Positions 62,913 through 64,000 of a DNA stretch of 64,000 nt are shown piece after piece. The position numbers and the translations under genes are program-made. This stretch comes from Clostridia bacterium (GTDB taxonomy: Bacteria > Bacillota > Clostridia > TANB77 > CAG-508). Location: NCBI GenBank assembly GCA_017515985.1, contig JAFWDV010000010.1, positions 1-64,000 of the forward strand. Direction: 5' to 3'. Numbering within the stretch: the first letter of the stretch is position 1; each line of letters opens with the position of its first letter. Under the pieces are notes generated by a model. It had not been told where the DNA came from. It saw only the letters and a list, made by a program, of their open reading frames with translations, and did not search any database.

Positions 62913-63374
62913 ATGATGTATTTAAAGGAATATTTAAGAAAATTTGAAGGTAAAAAAATAAAATTATTTGTAGATATGGATGGAGTAATTGCCGACTATA
63001 TTGTTGGTGCTGCTAGAGATTATGATAAAAAAAGACCTCTATATGATAGTATTAATAAGTTAGAAGAAATTTCTAAAATGGACAATATAGAGCTACATAT
63101 ATTATCAGTAACGCGAATGACTGAAGGATTTGAGCAAAAGCAGGGTTGGTTAGATAAGTATGCTCCTTTCTTTAAAAAAGAGAATAGAGCGATTCTTTCT
63201 AGAGAGGCAAATAATATGGAAGAATCTGCGTTTTTAAAAGCAAAATACCTACAAAAATATAAGAATGATGAGAGCGTTATAATTGTGATAGATGATGATC
63301 CTCGAGTTTTAAAGGAAATGCAGAATTCTAACGATAAATTGATTTTATTGAAAGATACAGCTCTTGTTGATTAG
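62913..63374 (+). CDS. HAD-superfamily phosphatase (5'(3')-nucleotidase-like)
   Basis: A 153-residue HAD protein: motif I LFVDMDGVIADYIVGA (residues 18-33, with both aspartates), motif II in HILSVTR, a lysine in the FLKAKYLQKY stretch, and motif IV VIIVIDDDPRVLKEM. The short cap and this motif I resemble bacterial NT5C-type 5'(3')-deoxyribonucleotidases. The start is either ATG 62913 or 62916. It is 14 bases after the lysozyme gene and probably cotranscribed. Confidence 0.82.
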   Translation: MMYLKEYLRKFEGKKIKLFVDMDGVIADYIVGAARDYDKKRPLYDSINKLEEISKMDNIELHILSVTRMTEGFEQKQGWLDKYAPFFKKENRAILSREANNMEESAFLKAKYLQKYKNDESVIIVIDDDPRVLKEMQNSNDKLILLKDTALVD

Positions 63375-63388
63375 AAATTGAAGAAAAA

Positions 63389-63429
63389 AATGGGACAGAC
63401 TCATTATAAAAATAAGTCTGTCCTTTTTT
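63389..63429. repeat. Short dispersed-repeat hairpin acting as terminator
   Basis: GGACAGACT (63393-63401) pairs with AGTCTGTCC (63415-63423), then six T residues. It is a compact, altered version of the GGACGGACTCA core found elsewhere. Confidence 0.8.
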
Positions 63430-63434
63430 GGCTC

Positions 63435-63734
63435 TTAAAAGAATTTTTGTTCAATGTTTTCTAGTCTAGCAGAAATTATTTGGCTTGAATTTGGAAAGAT
63501 ATGTAGATTCAGTTTTTTTGCTAATTGTTTGTATATTTTTTTGTAGTAGCGGAATTTTTTTGCAGATGGTTCTTTGCAGGCGTAAATTAATCCATTCTTT
63601 GTAAAACAGTAGAAAAATATAGTGTTGTCTAATGCATCTTCAAAAACAATGATTTGCGTGATGTCATGAGAGCTTTTTGCTACGTAATCCCGTAGCTCCA
63701 CTTCTGAATTTAAGATAATCGTCTTTAACTCCAT
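63435..63734 (-). CDS. Hypothetical small protein
   Basis: The 99-residue protein begins MELKTIILNSEVELRDYVAK, with a likely mixed alpha/beta fold and a lysine-rich C-terminal half (KKFRYYKKIYKQLAKKLNLH). I recognise no family. The start at 63734 follows AGGAAAGGA on the minus strand; the longer frame to 63848 would cross into the divergent lipoprotein gene. It is transcribed away from the gene at 63811. Confidence 0.65.
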   Translation of the reverse strand: MELKTIILNSEVELRDYVAKSSHDITQIIVFEDALDNTIFFYCFTKNGLIYACKEPSAKKFRYYKKIYKQLAKKLNLHIFPNSSQIISARLENIEQKFF

Positions 63735-63760
63735 GATATAACATCCTTTCCTAAAAATAC

Positions 63761-63789
63761 TAGACAAATTTATGTCCTTATAATATAGT
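63761..63789 (+). promoter_or_regulatory. Possible promoter of the lipoprotein gene at 63811
   Basis: TAGACA at 63761-63766, a 17-bp spacer, TATAGT at 63784-63789. Confidence 0.5.
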
Positions 63790-63810
63790 ATATGCGAAGG
63801 AGTGTTGTTT

Positions 63811-64000
63811 ATGAAAAAATTAAGAGTATTTTTTGTCAGTGTTATCATTGCAGTAATGAGTTTTACGCTAACGGGATGTGGAAAAAAAGAAAATGTGGAG
63901 CAAAATGAGGTAAAAGAGCCAGCATTTGCTGAGGAGCAGAATCTTGTTTATTCTAATATAAAAGAAGAATTTGAGGCGCCTCTTTATGCGTTTGCAGAAG
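63811..64000 (+). CDS. Lipoprotein, cut off by the window end
   Basis: The first 63 codons of a gene that continues past the window. A basic start (MKKLR), a hydrophobic core and the lipobox LTGC (Cys23) mark a lipoprotein signal peptide. The visible mature part is acidic (GKKENVEQNEVKEPAFAEEQ) and carries no recognisable domain yet. ATG 63811 follows GAAGGAGTG. Confidence 0.8.
   Translation, partial: MKKLRVFFVSVIIAVMSFTLTGCGKKENVEQNEVKEPAFAEEQNLVYSNIKEEFEAPLYAFAE

Overview
The window is a piece of an AT-rich chromosome (roughly 30% G+C by eye) from a spore-forming anaerobic member of the Clostridia, probably an uncultured gut lineage. The evidence is a full spoIIIAA-AH operon, spoIIM, spoIIP and spoVAE, Firmicutes-type promoters (TTGACA-N17-TATAAT) and AGGAGG ribosome sites, a T-box leader in front of argS, and a pta-ackA acetate pathway. 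Most genes are on the plus strand. No tRNA, CRISPR array, prophage or transposase gene was seen.

Layout. 0-8 kb: a membrane zinc-ribbon protein, yebC and the spoIIIA operon. 8-15 kb: a phosphate permease, two surface proteins (one with Ig-like domains and a sortase-type tail) and a zinc-uptake operon (Fur-family regulator, znuA, znuC, znuB) with a perfect 7-1-7 operator. 15-23 kb: radical SAM and export-like genes on the minus strand, a GC-rich orphan gene, a short RNA gene resembling half of 5S rRNA, an HD protein, a HelD-type helicase, a P-loop kinase and a large GC-rich PIN-domain gene. 23-27 kb: two duplicated leucine-rich-repeat surface proteins. 27-36 kb: argS with its T-box, an HD hydrolase, spoVAE, trpS, obg, lexA, mreB and a Na/Ca exchanger. 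36-50 kb: rnhA, tmcAL, spoIIM, a Xer recombinase, exonuclease III, peptidases, an acyl-CoA ligase, dCMP deaminase and mgtE. 50-58 kb: two tiny GC-rich genes with look-alike structured leaders, rarA, spoIIP, pta, two tandem acetate kinases and rnpB. 58-64 kb: a pseudouridine synthase, a U32 peptidase, a GH25 lysozyme, a HAD phosphatase and a truncated lipoprotein gene.

Three layers are not explained by ordinary annotation. (1) Six single-gene cassettes (starting at 16483, 20836, 36676, 50350, 50687 and 57757) are much richer in G+C than their neighbours. Each has its own near-consensus promoter and a terminator-like hairpin, and none has a recognisable family apart from PIN-like motifs in one. 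(2) A dispersed palindromic repeat built around GGGACGGA/TCCGTCCC occurs about 13 times. It includes half-copies read in frame inside spoIIIAF and spoIIIAH, and right ends that abut promoter -35 boxes. (3) There is structured non-coding RNA: a 5S-rRNA-like transcript at about 16958-17140, paired two-hairpin leaders at 50278 and 50623, and a 100-nt hairpin before the helicase gene.

All calls come from reading the sequence and from memory of protein families; no database search was run.
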